Source: Gammaproteobacteria bacterium (GTDB taxonomy: Bacteria > Pseudomonadota > Gammaproteobacteria > JAADHQ01). From it: DNA of 40,930 bases. Positions within the stretch are counted from its first letter, which is position 1. Every line of letters starts with the position of its first letter. Of this stretch, positions 7,975-18,124 are shown in pieces. The DNA lies in assembly GCA_011052215.1 (NCBI GenBank), contig DRJK01000083.1:1-40930 (forward strand). The letters are read 5' to 3'. The notes beneath the pieces are model-generated. The model made no database searches and had not been told where the DNA came from. It worked only from the letters and a program-made list of their open reading frames with translations. The position numbers and the translations under genes are program-made.

Positions 7975-9162
7975 ATGACGAACTTCATGCAATACAAGCG
8001 ATACTGGGTTGTGCCAACATTACTGGGCCTGGCAGGGGCGGGCGCCGTCCTGTCTTTTACTCCATTAAGTGGCGTTACTGTCATCATGGCAAGCACCATA
8101 CTGATTACAGGCATGGTGTGTGCCATGTGGTTGTCCCGATCAGTAGCGTCATTGCACCGGCATGTGTCGTCATCCGGATCAGATACAGGAGCGGCTGAAC
8201 CGCATGGTACATTTGATGAGCTCTATATCTCTTCACTCCCTATCTGGAAAAGGCAGATCAGTACGGCCGGTGATCAGACAAAGGAGGCCATCAGCGATTT
8301 GGCGACCCGGTTTTCAAGCCTGGCTCTGGATCTGGAACAAGCTGTGGACGCTTCACGTGATTCCACAGAGAAAGTGCAAATCAGTGAAGGAAACGATGGC
8401 AGCATCGTCGATTTATTCACGGCAACCGAGCAGGATCTGGGTTCCGTTATCCAGGCACTGACCGGTGCCCAGCAAGCAAAACAAAATATGGTCAAGGAGA
8501 TTCGTGACTTCAGCAATTACATGGGTGAGCTGGTCACCATGGCCGAGGAAGTGGCCGTGATTGCACGTCAGACTAACCTGTTATCCCTGAATGCCGCCAT
8601 TGAGGCGGCACGGGCCGGGGAGCATGGCAGGGGGTTTGCCGTGGTGGCGGGTGAGGTTCGCGAGCTTTCGACGCTATCTGCAAACACCGGAAAAAGGATA
8701 TCCGAGATGGTGATTAATATCAATACGTCAATGTCTGCCGTGGTAGCGCTGACCGAGCAAACCTCACAGCAGGACAAGGAATCAGTGGCGAATTCGGAAA
8801 CCACCATACGCGATGTTATGTCGCGTTTCCAGGGTGTGACCTCGTCGCTGGTTGATTCATCATCCAGCATGCGTCAAACAGGGACGGTTATCCAGAACGA
8901 GATCTCGGACATGCTGGTGTCACTACAATTTCAGGATCGTGTCTCCCAGATCCTTGAGCATGTAACCGGACATATGTCGATGTTACACGATCGTATCCAG
9001 GCATACGCAGAGCAGGACGCCGGGCAGGAAGAGGCAGAGTTGTTCGATGTGAAATCCTGGCTGGAACAAATGGAGACCTCCTATACCACCGAGGAGCAAA
9101 GGTTGAATCACAACGGGGCCAATGGACAGTCAACGGCACAATCACAAGTTGCATTTTTTTAG
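7975..9162 (+). CDS. Methyl-accepting chemotaxis protein without a periplasmic domain
   Basis: This is a 395-residue transducer. Two hydrophobic segments (~9-27 and ~30-50) follow each other with almost no loop, so the protein is anchored but has no extracytoplasmic sensor. The cytoplasmic signalling hairpin tip is clear at ~200-225 ([20 protein letters not shown], then [16 protein letters not shown]). The C-terminal part (~315-345) contains the [13 protein letters not shown] motif common in this MCP subgroup. The ATG at 7975 is preferred over the GTG at 7972 because it is spaced properly from AGGGATAAGG. It is the first gene of the chemotaxis cluster, and a CheY gene follows 9 bases later. 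It probably senses an intracellular or membrane-state cue. Confidence 0.9.
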   Translation: MTNFMQYKRYWVVPTLLGLAGAGAVLSFTPLSGVTVIMASTILITGMVCAMWLSRSVASLHRHVSSSGSDTGAAEPHGTFDELYISSLPIWKRQISTAGDQTKEAISDLATRFSSLALDLEQAVDASRDSTEKVQISEGNDGSIVDLFTATEQDLGSVIQALTGAQQAKQNMVKEIRDFSNYMGELVTMAEEVAVIARQTNLLSLNAAIEAARAGEHGRGFAVVAGEVRELSTLSANTGKRISEMVININTSMSAVVALTEQTSQQDKESVANSETTIRDVMSRFQGVTSSLVDSSSSMRQTGTVIQNEISDMLVSLQFQDRVSQILEHVTGHMSMLHDRIQAYAEQDAGQEEAELFDVKSWLEQMETSYTTEEQRLNHNGANGQSTAQSQVAFF

Positions 9163-9171
9163 GAAAGAATT

Positions 9172-9540
9172 ATGAGTAAAACTATTCTAATTGTAGATGA
9201 TTCGGCTTCCATCCGGCAGGTTGTGGGTCTTGCACTCAAACGTGTGGGTTACGATGTAATTGAGGCCGGTGACGGGGTGGATGCACTGAGTAAACTTAAT
9301 GGTGTCAAGATTCATCTCATTATCAGTGATGTCAATATGCCGAATATGGATGGCATTACCTTCGTCAAGGAGGTCAAAAAACTGCCTAACTACAAGTTCA
9401 CACCCGTTTGCATGCTTACCACGGAATCGGAACATAGCAAGATGCAGGAGGGTAAGGTGGCCGGCGCCAAGGCGTGGGTGGTCAAACCTTTTCAGCCACC
9501 ACAATTGCTGGATGCCGTATCCAAACTGGTTTTACCCTGA
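9172..9540 (+). CDS. cheY: CheY-like single-domain response regulator
   Basis: This 122-residue stand-alone receiver has all phosphorylation-site residues: D9-D10, phospho-acceptor D53, T83 and K105 (in WVVKPF). It has no output domain, as expected for CheY, which carries phosphate from CheA to a motor or other target. The start is the ATG at 9172 with AGGAAAG upstream. It sits between the first MCP and a STAS protein, ahead of cheA. Whether the target is a flagellar motor, a type IV pilus or another process cannot be decided, because no motor gene is in the window. Confidence 0.92.
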   Translation: MSKTILIVDDSASIRQVVGLALKRVGYDVIEAGDGVDALSKLNGVKIHLIISDVNMPNMDGITFVKEVKKLPNYKFTPVCMLTTESEHSKMQEGKVAGAKAWVVKPFQPPQLLDAVSKLVLP

Positions 9541-9582
9541 CAGTGTTGCCGGTATACGGGAACAAACAAAGGAAATAACAAA

Positions 9583-9918
9583 ATGTCATTAAAAGCACGA
9601 ACAAGCAAGGGAAAGTGCAAGGCGAAAATAGAGGGGGACATGACCATCTATACGGCTGGCGAGATAAAAGACAAGTTGTTGCAAAAACTGGATGGTTGCG
9701 AGGCAATGGAACTGGACCTGTCGCAGGTTACGGAGTTGGACACGTCGGGTTTTCAGGTGCTGGCCTTGCTTAAACGTGAAGCAGAGCGACGGGAGAAAGA
9801 GCTGCAACTGAAAGGCCACGGACATATCGTGCAGGACGTGTTCGCACTGTTTCATGTTACTGACCAGCTTGTTGCAGCCTATGCGGAGCCTGAACAGACT
9901 TCACCCGGCCGGGTGTAA
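9583..9918 (+). CDS. STAS-domain protein (anti-sigma-factor antagonist-like)
   Basis: This 111-residue protein is a single STAS domain. The phosphorylatable loop is visible as ELDTSGFQVL (D53-T54-S55-G56), the position phosphorylated in SpoIIAA-type proteins. It lies 42 bases after cheY and 13 bases before the chosen cheA start, inside the chemotaxis operon. STAS proteins occur in several non-canonical chemosensory clusters. No anti-sigma kinase of the SpoIIAB type is nearby, so its partner is unknown; binding to a chemosensory protein is inference. Confidence 0.88.
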   Translation: MSLKARTSKGKCKAKIEGDMTIYTAGEIKDKLLQKLDGCEAMELDLSQVTELDTSGFQVLALLKREAERREKELQLKGHGHIVQDVFALFHVTDQLVAAYAEPEQTSPGRV

Positions 9919-9931
9919 AGGGGATATAGCG

Positions 9932-12136
9932 ATGGATGAGAGTGTACAGATATTTGAAACCGAGGCGCACGAGCTGCTGGATGACATGGAACAGTCACTG
10001 CTGGAGCTGGAGAACAATCCGGACGATCTCGATCATATCAATTCCGTGTTCCGTGCCGCCCACACTATCAAGGGTTCATCCGGGCTGTTTGGCTATGAAT
10101 GCGTGGTCACCTTCACCCATCTTGTCGAAAGCCTGCTGGATCGGGTCCGTGCCGGGGAACAGGAGATTGTCCCCGAGTTGTTGACGTTGTTGTTGAGTTG
10201 CTGCGATGTCATGGCGCAACTGGTAGATGCCGCCATCGCTGATCAGGATGGCGGGGATGACGAAGTACAACAAAAAACCCTTACCTTGTCTCAACAATTA
10301 AATACCTATCTGGGCATCACCCCGGCTGATACAGATCAGACAACGGTGACAACCGCCGAACCCGGGATGAAGAAGTTTGAACCCACCGATATCGTTCTGG
10401 GGGATAACTGGCATATTTCTATCCACTTCGGGCACGACGTGTTGCGAAATGGCATGGACCCGCTGTCATTTATCCGTTATCTGGGGACACTGGGCGACAT
10501 CGTTAACCTCGTCACACTGTGGGATGAAATGCCGGCTGTCGATGACATGGACACGGAAAGCTGCTATCTCGGCTTTGAAATAGAGATCACCGGCAATGTG
10601 GACAAGCAGGCAATCGAAGACGTGTTCCAGTTTGTCATGGATGACTGCCGTCTGTATATCCTGCCGCCGTTGAGCAATCTGTCGCTTTACGAAAACCTGA
10701 TCGAGCAACTGGTCAACGACGGGTCACTGCTTCTGGGTGATATTCTGGTACAAAGTGGTGCCGCCACACAGCGTGAAATCGATGAGGCCTTGCAACATCA
10801 GGAAGGTCAGCAAGCCATCGGTCAGTCCGAACCTTTAGGCAAAATATTGCGCCAGGAAGGGGTGGTACACCCGGAGGTTATCGAGGTCGCGGCAAAAAAA
10901 CAGCAGCAGGTACGGGAAAAACAGAATCTGGCCGGTAAATCCATTCGTGTCAGCGCAGACAAGCTGGAGCAGTTGATCGATCTGGTCGGAGAGCTGGTCA
11001 TTTCCAGTGCCAATACAAAATTACTGGGTAACCGTACCCGGGACACGGCACTGATTGAATCACTGGAGAACATGTCCCGCCTGGTGGAAGACATTCGTGA
11101 CACCGGGCTGGGTCTGCGCATGGTACCCATCGGTGAAACCTTTAATCGTTTCCGGCGTGTGGTGCGGGATTTGAGTCAGACAATGCACAAGGATATCGAA
11201 CTGGAGCTGAGTGGCGGCGACAAGGAACTGGACAAGACCGTGGTCGAAAAGATTGGCGACCCCCTCATGCATCTGGTGCGCAATTCCATCGATCACGGCA
11301 TCGAACCGGCCGAGCAGCGTTTGCAGCAGGGCAAACCCGGCAAGGGCAAATTACGACTCAATGCCTACCACGACTCCGGCACGATCGTTATCGAGGTGGA
11401 AGACGATGGCGGGGGTTTGTCACGCGAAAAAATACTTGCCAAGGCAGAACAGCAAGGCTTGATCAACCCCAGTCAGACACTGACCGACCAGGAGGTGTAC
11501 CGGCTGATTTTTGAACCGGGTTTTTCCACTGCCGAACAGGTCACCGATGTTTCAGGGCGGGGTGTCGGCATGGATGTGGTACGACGTAACATCGAGTCCT
11601 TGCGTGGCCAGGTGGATGTGGAAAGCTGGCCCGGCAAGGGCAGCCGTTTCAGCATTCGTCTGCCATTAACACTGGCAATCATCGACGGCTTTCTGGTCAA
11701 GGTGGGTGATTCCTCGTATGTCATTCCACTGGATATGGTGGAAGAGTGTGTCGAACTGTCTGGCATGGCCGGCGGCGAGCAGGCCAATGATTACATCAAT
11801 CTGCGTGGTGAGGTTTTGCCCTTTATTCGACTGGGTGAGCTGTTCCAGGAAACGCAAAACCAGGTCAAGCGCGAGAATATCGTCGTGACCCAGTTCGCCG
11901 GGCAAAAGGCCGGGCTGGTGGTGGATGAGTTATTGGGTGAATACCAGACGGTGATCAAACCCCTGAGCAGAATTTTTGCCCATCTGGATGGTGTCAGCGG
12001 GGCGACCATCCTGGGTAGTGGCGAAGTGGCCATGATTATCAATGTCCCGGAACTGGTACAGCAGGTTGCCATGAATGGCGGCTGGCGGGCAAGGGGCGGG
12101 GGCGGCCTGGAGATGCCGTCCATGCAGGCCCATTAA
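9932..12136 (+). CDS. cheA: Chemotaxis histidine kinase CheA
   Basis: This 734-residue kinase phosphorylates CheY and CheB in response to MCP signals. Domains in order: HPt with phospho-site H44 (AAHTIKGSSG); a CheY-binding-like middle region (~150-255, with LRNGMDPLSFIRYLG); a linker with an LGDILVQSGAATQREID-like segment; the dimerisation domain; a HATPase domain (HLVRNSIDHGIE, EDDGGGL, GRGVGMDVVRRN); and a C-terminal CheW-like domain. The frame is open upstream to 9854, but that would overlap the STAS gene. The ATG at 9932, behind AAAGGGGATATAGCG, begins with MDESVQIFETEAHELLDD as in homologues. Confidence 0.95.
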   Translation: MDESVQIFETEAHELLDDMEQSLLELENNPDDLDHINSVFRAAHTIKGSSGLFGYECVVTFTHLVESLLDRVRAGEQEIVPELLTLLLSCCDVMAQLVDAAIADQDGGDDEVQQKTLTLSQQLNTYLGITPADTDQTTVTTAEPGMKKFEPTDIVLGDNWHISIHFGHDVLRNGMDPLSFIRYLGTLGDIVNLVTLWDEMPAVDDMDTESCYLGFEIEITGNVDKQAIEDVFQFVMDDCRLYILPPLSNLSLYENLIEQLVNDGSLLLGDILVQSGAATQREIDEALQHQEGQQAIGQSEPLGKILRQEGVVHPEVIEVAAKKQQQVREKQNLAGKSIRVSADKLEQLIDLVGELVISSANTKLLGNRTRDTALIESLENMSRLVEDIRDTGLGLRMVPIGETFNRFRRVVRDLSQTMHKDIELELSGGDKELDKTVVEKIGDPLMHLVRNSIDHGIEPAEQRLQQGKPGKGKLRLNAYHDSGTIVIEVEDDGGGLSREKILAKAEQQGLINPSQTLTDQEVYRLIFEPGFSTAEQVTDVSGRGVGMDVVRRNIESLRGQVDVESWPGKGSRFSIRLPLTLAIIDGFLVKVGDSSYVIPLDMVEECVELSGMAGGEQANDYINLRGEVLPFIRLGELFQETQNQVKRENIVVTQFAGQKAGLVVDELLGEYQTVIKPLSRIFAHLDGVSGATILGSGEVAMIINVPELVQQVAMNGGWRARGGGGLEMPSMQAH

Positions 12137-12229
12137 ATATAGAGACACGAACGACATGACCTTGGGGTCTGCCGGCGTTAAACATTTATCGGAGGGCCGT
12201 AGAGGCCTGGAAAAAGGAGAAACAGCACC

Positions 12230-15200
12230 ATGAAAACGAACATGCCAGTCACCAACAACGAGGTTCAGTTGGCAGCCGGACAACTCATTGTTTCCAAGAC
12301 GGACCTGAAGGGTATTATCACTTATGTCAATTCGGATTTTGTGGATATCAGTGGTTTTTCCGAACAGGAACTGATCGGCAAGAATCACAATATGATCCGT
12401 CACCCGGACATGCCACCAGCGGCCTTTCAGGATCTGTGGGATACGGTCAGGGCCGGCAGGCCATGGATCGGCGTGGTCAAGAATCGTTGCAAGAATGGTG
12501 ATTTCTATTGGGTCAATGCCAATGTCACACCGATCTGGAAAGATGGTCGCGTGTCTGAATACATGTCGGTGCGCAGTCTGCCCAGTCGTGACCAGATCAC
12601 CGCAGCAGAGGCCCTGTACCAGCAGATCAATGCGGGCAAGGCCCCCAAGGCAGGCTTGTTGGCACGGCTTAATGTTTTTCGCAAACTCAAGATGGGCTAC
12701 AAACTGGGTTTGGCAGGGTCAGTATTTTTGCTGATGACAGCGATCGTGTCAGTGAATCTGGTGATGATAGAGGATAATGAAATTGATCTTGCCAGGCAGG
12801 AAATCAGCGGGGTGAAATACCTCGAACCGATGAGAAAAATCCTCCAGCACCTGCCCCGGCATCGGGGAATGCTTAACGCCTATCTCAATGGCAACAGCAG
12901 CCTTAAGTCTCAAATTCTCCAGATACGCCGTGAGGTCGATATGGACCTGCAGGCCATAACAGCCGCAGACGGAGAAGCGGGTGAATTACTGGACACCAGT
13001 GCGAAGTTGCAGGTTATCAAGGCAAAGTGGCAATCCCTGAAGGGCCAGGCCTTTGACCTGACGGCCAAGGAGAGTTTCAAGCGTCACACGGCGTTACTGG
13101 ATGAGATCATCAGTCTGGCCGCCCACGTGGGCGACAGCTCCAATCTGGTTCTGGATCCCGAGCTGGACACATATTACCTCATGGATCTGCTGGTAAACCG
13201 GATACCCGTTCTCACCGAGAAGATGGGGCAAATCCGCGGGCTGGGGGCCGGTATCATCAGTGCGGGCCGGTTTGTCAATGGGCAAGAGGAACGCCTGTCC
13301 GAGCTGCACGCGATTGCCCAGGTTACTTCGCAAGGGCTGGCCCATGCACTGGAGCGTGCCTTCAATACCAATCCCGACATCAAGGCACGTCTCGGCACAC
13401 AGGCACAGGCAGTGCGTCAGTCGCTGGACAGCTTCGCGTTACAGGCGGGTGTCCTTCTGAAGGGCCGTATCACCGGGCTGAAATCGAATGACTATTTCGA
13501 GGCGGGTACCCGGGCCATCGATAATACCTTTACCCTTTATGATGCCACAGCACCGCTGCTGACAGAGTTATTGCAGGCCCGGGTGGACCGGCTGTCCAAT
13601 GATCGTTTGTTACTTATATCACTGGTTGCAGCGGGTGTGCTGCTGGCCCTGATCACCGGTTTTGCCGTGGCACGCAATATCTTGCGCGCATTAAAACAGA
13701 CCATTGGCTATTTCGACGAGATCTCTGGCGGCAAGTATGACGGCGCCATCGAGATCGACCGTCATGACGAGATCGGCGATGTAATGCGTGCCCTGAAGTC
13801 CATGCAGATCAAGCTGGGTTTCGAGGTTAACGACGCCAGGCAACGTGCAAACAGTTCCCTGCGCATCAAGGTGGCGCTGGATAATGTCAACACCAACGTC
13901 ATGGTGGCGGACACCAACCTCAACATCATCTATATGAACCAGGCGGTGGTGCAAATGTTTCGTAATGCACAAGATGATATTCGCACGGAGTTACCCGACT
14001 TCGATGCCGATGATTTACAAGGCCGCTGCATTGATCAGTTCCACAAAAACCCCGCTCACCAGCGCGGCATGCTGGAGCGCCTGTCTGCTACCTATGAGGG
14101 CAATATCAGTATCGGTGGTCGCAGCCTGTCGGTGATTGCCAACCCGGTACTGGACGAGGATGGTGAACGACTGGGTGCCGTGGTGGAATGGAAGGACCGG
14201 ACCGAAGAGGTAGCGGTGGAAGGCGAGATCGCCGATATCGTTACTTCGGCAGGCATGGGTGATTTTTCCCAGCGTATCGATCTGGCTGGCAAGGAAGACT
14301 TTTTTGAACGCCTGGCCAAGGGTATTAATACGGTGATGGAGACCACCGAGGTCAGCCTCAATAATGTGGTACAGGTAATTCGCACACTTGCCCAGGGTGA
14401 TCTGACACAGACCATTGATGGTAATTACCATGGTATCTTCGCCGAACTGAAGGATGATGTTAACAGCACCATTTACAAATTATCCGAGGTCATTTCTGAT
14501 GTTAACAGTAATGCCAATGGTATCTCCAGCGCCTCGGAACAGGTCAGATCCACTGCGGACACATTGAGCCAGGGTGCAAGTGAGCAGGCCTCCAGTGTGG
14601 AAGAGACCTCGGCCTCGGTTGAGGAGATGAGTGCCTCCATCGACCAGAACAGTGAAAATGCCAAGGTCACCGACGGCATTGCCAATGAGGCAGCAAAATC
14701 GGCCAAGGAAGGCGGCCAGGCGGTGGCGGAGACCGTGGAAGCCATGAAGAGCATTGCCGAGAAAATCAGTGTTATCGAGGGCATTGCCTACCAGACCAAT
14801 ATGCTGGCCCTGAATGCAGCCATTGAGGCGGCACGTGCCGGCGAACATGGCAAGGGTTTTGCGGTGGTTGCGGCCGAGGTGCGCAAGCTGGCAGAACGCA
14901 GCCAGGTAGCGGCGCAGGAGATCGGTGACCGGGCCAGTAGCAGCGTCAAGATTGCCGAGAAGGCAGGTACGTTACTGGAAGAAATGGTGCCCAATATCAC
15001 CAAGACCGCCGATCTGGTACAGGAAATCACCGCATCCTCTGAAGAACAGTCGGCTGGTGCCGGGCAGATTACGATCGCCATGAACCAGCTTGACCAGGTT
15101 ACCCAGCAGAGCGCTGCGGGTTCCGAAGAACTGGCGGCCACGGCCACGCAGTTACAGAGCCAGGCCGAATATTTACAAGGGCTGATGGGTTTTTTCACCC

Positions 15201-15373
15201 TGGATGAAAAAAAGACCAGCGTGAAAGATAACCGCAAAACCGGAAGCAAGGGAACCGTGGTCACCGGGCGTGGTAACGACGATGCCCGCCCCTCCATATG
15301 CGACGTCGAGGCCAAATCTGAGCCTGCCGACACGGATGAAGCCGATTTCGAAAGCTTTGCGCAGGGAGGGTAG
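12230..15373 (+). CDS. PAS-containing methyl-accepting chemotaxis protein (Aer-like N terminus)
   Basis: This is a 1047-residue transducer. An Aer-type PAS domain at ~18-125 has the typical [19 protein letters not shown] and [18 protein letters not shown] features, suggesting a bound flavin and redox or energy sensing. A membrane segment at ~155-180, a long ~275-residue extracytoplasmic helical region and a second membrane segment at ~459-481 follow. Then come HAMP, a second PAS-like domain (~545-660), another HAMP-like stretch and the MCP signalling domain. Its tip is at ~850-880 ([18 protein letters not shown]). It starts with ATG 12230 behind AAAGGAGA. The 93 bases after cheA hold no gene. 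Confidence 0.92.
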   Translation: MKTNMPVTNNEVQLAAGQLIVSKTDLKGIITYVNSDFVDISGFSEQELIGKNHNMIRHPDMPPAAFQDLWDTVRAGRPWIGVVKNRCKNGDFYWVNANVTPIWKDGRVSEYMSVRSLPSRDQITAAEALYQQINAGKAPKAGLLARLNVFRKLKMGYKLGLAGSVFLLMTAIVSVNLVMIEDNEIDLARQEISGVKYLEPMRKILQHLPRHRGMLNAYLNGNSSLKSQILQIRREVDMDLQAITAADGEAGELLDTSAKLQVIKAKWQSLKGQAFDLTAKESFKRHTALLDEIISLAAHVGDSSNLVLDPELDTYYLMDLLVNRIPVLTEKMGQIRGLGAGIISAGRFVNGQEERLSELHAIAQVTSQGLAHALERAFNTNPDIKARLGTQAQAVRQSLDSFALQAGVLLKGRITGLKSNDYFEAGTRAIDNTFTLYDATAPLLTELLQARVDRLSNDRLLLISLVAAGVLLALITGFAVARNILRALKQTIGYFDEISGGKYDGAIEIDRHDEIGDVMRALKSMQIKLGFEVNDARQRANSSLRIKVALDNVNTNVMVADTNLNIIYMNQAVVQMFRNAQDDIRTELPDFDADDLQGRCIDQFHKNPAHQRGMLERLSATYEGNISIGGRSLSVIANPVLDEDGERLGAVVEWKDRTEEVAVEGEIADIVTSAGMGDFSQRIDLAGKEDFFERLAKGINTVMETTEVSLNNVVQVIRTLAQGDLTQTIDGNYHGIFAELKDDVNSTIYKLSEVISDVNSNANGISSASEQVRSTADTLSQGASEQASSVEETSASVEEMSASIDQNSENAKVTDGIANEAAKSAKEGGQAVAETVEAMKSIAEKISVIEGIAYQTNMLALNAAIEAARAGEHGKGFAVVAAEVRKLAERSQVAAQEIGDRASSSVKIAEKAGTLLEEMVPNITKTADLVQEITASSEEQSAGAGQITIAMNQLDQVTQQSAAGSEELAATATQLQSQAEYLQGLMGFFTLDEKKTSVKDNRKTGSKGTVVTGRGNDDARPSICDVEAKSEPADTDEADFESFAQGG

Positions 15374-15379
15374 GTGGTT

Positions 15380-15952
15380 ATGGCACAAGTCGCCGAGCAA
15401 GACTATAGCGAAGTGAGGGCCGATGCCGACCAGAACCAGTTTCTGACCTTCTCGCTGGGTGGTGAGGTATATGCCATCGAGATACTGAGCACCCGCGAGA
15501 TTATTGGCTATGGCAATCTGACAACCGTGCCGATGATGCCCGCCTTTATCCGTGGTGTCATTAATCTGCGCGGCAGTGTGGTACCGGTGGTGGATCTGGC
15601 GGCTCGTTTCGGCGATGAATCTGCAAAAATCACCAAGCGCAGCAGTATCATCATTATTGAGATTATGGATGGCGATACCACCCTTAATATCGGTGTGGTA
15701 GTCGATAGTGTAAACGAGGTGCTGGAGATTCTACCTGCCGATATTGAACCACCACCCAGCTTCGGCGCGAGGATACGTACCGACTTTATCAAGGGCATGG
15801 GCAAGGTAGATGGCAAATTTCTGGTATTACTGGATGTAGCCAATGTACTGTCTGTAGAGGAGTTATCTCTACTCGATGAGGCACAGCAAAAACCCCGGCT
15901 TGAGACATCGGTAGAGGATGGTTTGTCGATACCACCTACGGAAGGTAATTGA
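15380..15952 (+). CDS. cheW: CheW coupling protein
   Basis: This 190-residue adaptor links MCPs to CheA. The CheW fold is recognisable at ~20-165, for instance LTFSLGGEVYAIEILSTREI, MPAFIRGVINLRGSVVPVVD and GVVVDSVNEVLEI. It has a ~25-residue extension at the C terminus. The frame begins at GTG 15374, directly after the MCP stop, but the ATG at 15380 lies at a normal distance from GGGAGGG and is preferred. It overlaps nothing and is followed after a single base by the likely cheR start. Confidence 0.93.
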   Translation: MAQVAEQDYSEVRADADQNQFLTFSLGGEVYAIEILSTREIIGYGNLTTVPMMPAFIRGVINLRGSVVPVVDLAARFGDESAKITKRSSIIIIEIMDGDTTLNIGVVVDSVNEVLEILPADIEPPPSFGARIRTDFIKGMGKVDGKFLVLLDVANVLSVEELSLLDEAQQKPRLETSVEDGLSIPPTEGN

Positions 15953-15953
15953 G

Positions 15954-16832
15954 TTGGTTCGCTCCCTGCTAAAGCAGAACATGCCGTCTGCGGCTAAAGT
16001 GGTTGAGCCCGGTGACAAGGCCGGACTGGTCTTTACCATCTCCAATGACGAGTTTTTTCGCATACGCGACTACCTGCAAGATAAAATTGGTATTCAATTG
16101 AGTCTGGCCAAAAAGCAGATGGTGGTTTCAAGATTGGCCAAGCGACTCCTGCACTACAACCTGTCCTCCTACGGAGAGTACTTTCAAAAGTCAATCGACG
16201 GAACCCTGGCGAATGAGCTACAGACCATGCTGGATCTGCTGACGACCAACGAAACCTATTTGTTTCGTGAACCCGCTCATTTTGATTTCCTGCGAGACAG
16301 TATCCTCGGCAACTGGAAACGGGGACGCCAGTTCCGCGCCTGGAGTGCCGCCTGTTCCAGTGGTGAAGAGCCATACAGCCTGGCCATGGTTACAGCAGAC
16401 CGGCTGGGTGAGTCGCCGTGGGAAATAGTGGCTTCCGATGTCAGCAGCCGGATATTGACATCTGCACGTAAGGGACAATATTCAAGGGAACGAACCCAGT
16501 ATATTCCCAAGGACTATCTGGAAAAATACTGTCTCAGGGGGGTACGTGCCCAGCACGGAACCCTGCTGATAGACAAGCGGTTACGGCGACGGGTGCAGTT
16601 CATGCTTGTTAATCTGAATACGCCATTGCCTGATGCTACCGGACAGTTTGACGTTATCTTTCTGCGCAATGTGCTGATCTATTTCGATGCACAGACCCGG
16701 GCTGAAATAGTCAAACGCCTGTTGTCGCGGCTGAGGTCAGGCGGCCATTTTTTTGTCAGTCATACCGAGACCATAAGTGGTATTTCCAACCAGCTGGAGC
16801 AGGCGGCACCCAGTGTGTATCGGAAGAAATGA
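15954..16832 (+). CDS. cheR: CheR protein-glutamate methyltransferase
   Basis: This enzyme uses S-adenosylmethionine to methylate glutamates on MCPs during adaptation. It shows an N-terminal helical CheR_N domain and then the catalytic domain with LLTTNETYLFREPAHFDFL, AACSSGEEPYSLAM (SAM-binding loop) and FDVIFLRNVLIYF. The start is uncertain. TTG at 15954 has a well-placed GGAAGG and gives 292 residues, whereas the ATG at 15981 gives 283 residues but has a poor ribosome-binding site. An ATG at 15918 would overlap cheW. The gene is followed by a 152-base gap containing heptanucleotide repeats. Confidence 0.92.
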   Translation: MVRSLLKQNMPSAAKVVEPGDKAGLVFTISNDEFFRIRDYLQDKIGIQLSLAKKQMVVSRLAKRLLHYNLSSYGEYFQKSIDGTLANELQTMLDLLTTNETYLFREPAHFDFLRDSILGNWKRGRQFRAWSAACSSGEEPYSLAMVTADRLGESPWEIVASDVSSRILTSARKGQYSRERTQYIPKDYLEKYCLRGVRAQHGTLLIDKRLRRRVQFMLVNLNTPLPDATGQFDVIFLRNVLIYFDAQTRAEIVKRLLSRLRSGGHFFVSHTETISGISNQLEQAAPSVYRKK

Positions 16833-16835
16833 AAA

Positions 16836-16955
16836 GGGACTAGGGACGAGGGACGAGGTAAAAGGTAAAAGGTAAAAGGTACGAGGGATTGATGTTGTAA
16901 TCTTTTCCTAGTTCCTAGTTCCTAGTTCCTAGTTCCTAGTTCCTAGTCCCTAGTT
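16836..16955. repeat. Inverted pair of heptanucleotide repeat arrays
   Basis: Left array, 16836-16884: seven units, GGGACTA, GGGACGA twice, GGTAAAA three times, GGTACGA. Right array, 16907-16955: seven units of CCTAGTT, with one CCTAGTC variant. The arrays are roughly complementary and share a perfect 9-base pair, ACTAGGGAC (16839-16847) with GTCCCTAGT (16946-16954), so a hairpin can form. Both have an exact period of 7 and are 49 bases long. The element occupies most of the cheR-cheB gap and could cause slipped-strand length variation or act as a structure in the mRNA. Confidence 0.85.
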
Positions 16956-16984
16956 TATGAACAACAGTGAGTTGAGTTATAAAA

Positions 16985-18106
16985 ATGGTAAAAAATAAAA
17001 TCAAGGTCTTGTTGGTAGATGATTCTGCGGTGGTGCGGCAGGCACTGGCCAAGGTATTTAGTCTGGCGCCGGATATTGAGGTCATTGGCAGTGTCATTGA
17101 CCCGATTTTTGCCATGCAGCGCATGAAGAAGCAATGGCCGGATGTAATTGTGCTGGACGTGGAGATGCCGCGTATGGATGGCATTACCTTCCTGAAGAAG
17201 ATCATGGCGGAGCGCCCGACACCGGTGCTGATCTGTTCAACCCTGACCATGAAGGGTTCGGAGACCACCATGCAAGCCCTCTGTGCGGGGGCAGTGGATA
17301 TCATTAATAAACCGACCATCGGCGTAAAGGGATTCCTGCAGGAATCCGCAGAATTGCTCATCGATACAGTGCGGGGTGCGGCATGTGCCAACCTGAAAAC
17401 CATCAAAAAGAATGCCTGTCGTAAATTACAGGTGGAGCCCAAACTCACGGCAGATGCCATGCTGGCACCGGGGTCAACATCCATGGCCGAATCCACCGAC
17501 AAGGTGGTGGCCATCGGTACCTCCACCGGGGGTACCCAGGCACTGGAGCTGGTTCTGCCAAACCTGCCGAGAGTGGTGCCGGGCATTGTCGTTGTTCAAC
17601 ATATGCCGGAAAAATTTACCCGGTCATTTGCAGAACGGCTTAATTCCATTTCCCTGCTTGATATAAAAGAGGCCAGTGACAAGGATCGGGTGATACCTGG
17701 CCGCGCACTGATCGCCCCGGGGGGAAAACACATGTTGCTTGAACGTATCGGTGCCCGTTATTACGTCAGGATCAAGGATGGTCCACTGGTCAGCCGGCAC
17801 CGTCCTTCGGTGGATGTGTTGTTCCGTTCCGTGGCCAAGGCGGCCGGCAAAAATGCCCTTGGCATCATCATGACCGGCATGGGTGATGATGGCGCCAGGG
17901 GGCTGCGCGAAATGTTCGACGCCGGGGCACGTACCCTGGCACAGGATGAGGCCACCAGTGTGGTCTATGGCATGCCTAAAGAGGCAGTTAATCATGGCGG
18001 CGTACAGGAGGTTCTGGCCCTGCATGATATTCCCCAGTCTATTTTGCAGATTTTTTCACGTGCGATCGGCAATGAACATTTGTTGTCACGTGTCAAAGAA
18101 AGATAA
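16985..18106 (+). CDS. cheB: CheB protein-glutamate methylesterase
   Basis: This 373-residue enzyme removes methyl groups from MCPs and deamidates glutamines. The N-terminal receiver has D12-D13, phospho-acceptor D58 ([12 protein letters not shown]), T/S in CSTLT and K109. The C-terminal esterase has the catalytic triad S180 (GTSTGG), H206 (VVQHMP) and D301 (MTGMGDDGA). Together with cheR it gives a complete adaptation pair; no cheD or cheZ is in the window. The start is the ATG at 16985, with no strong ribosome-binding site. Confidence 0.95.
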   Translation: MVKNKIKVLLVDDSAVVRQALAKVFSLAPDIEVIGSVIDPIFAMQRMKKQWPDVIVLDVEMPRMDGITFLKKIMAERPTPVLICSTLTMKGSETTMQALCAGAVDIINKPTIGVKGFLQESAELLIDTVRGAACANLKTIKKNACRKLQVEPKLTADAMLAPGSTSMAESTDKVVAIGTSTGGTQALELVLPNLPRVVPGIVVVQHMPEKFTRSFAERLNSISLLDIKEASDKDRVIPGRALIAPGGKHMLLERIGARYYVRIKDGPLVSRHRPSVDVLFRSVAKAAGKNALGIIMTGMGDDGARGLREMFDAGARTLAQDEATSVVYGMPKEAVNHGGVQEVLALHDIPQSILQIFSRAIGNEHLLSRVKER

Positions 18107-18124
18107 CCAGAGAGGTGATTGCCG

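Noticed and set aside
16836-16955. Heptamer arrays as a CRISPR
   Set aside because: Units are 7 bases and contiguous, without spacers; no cas genes.
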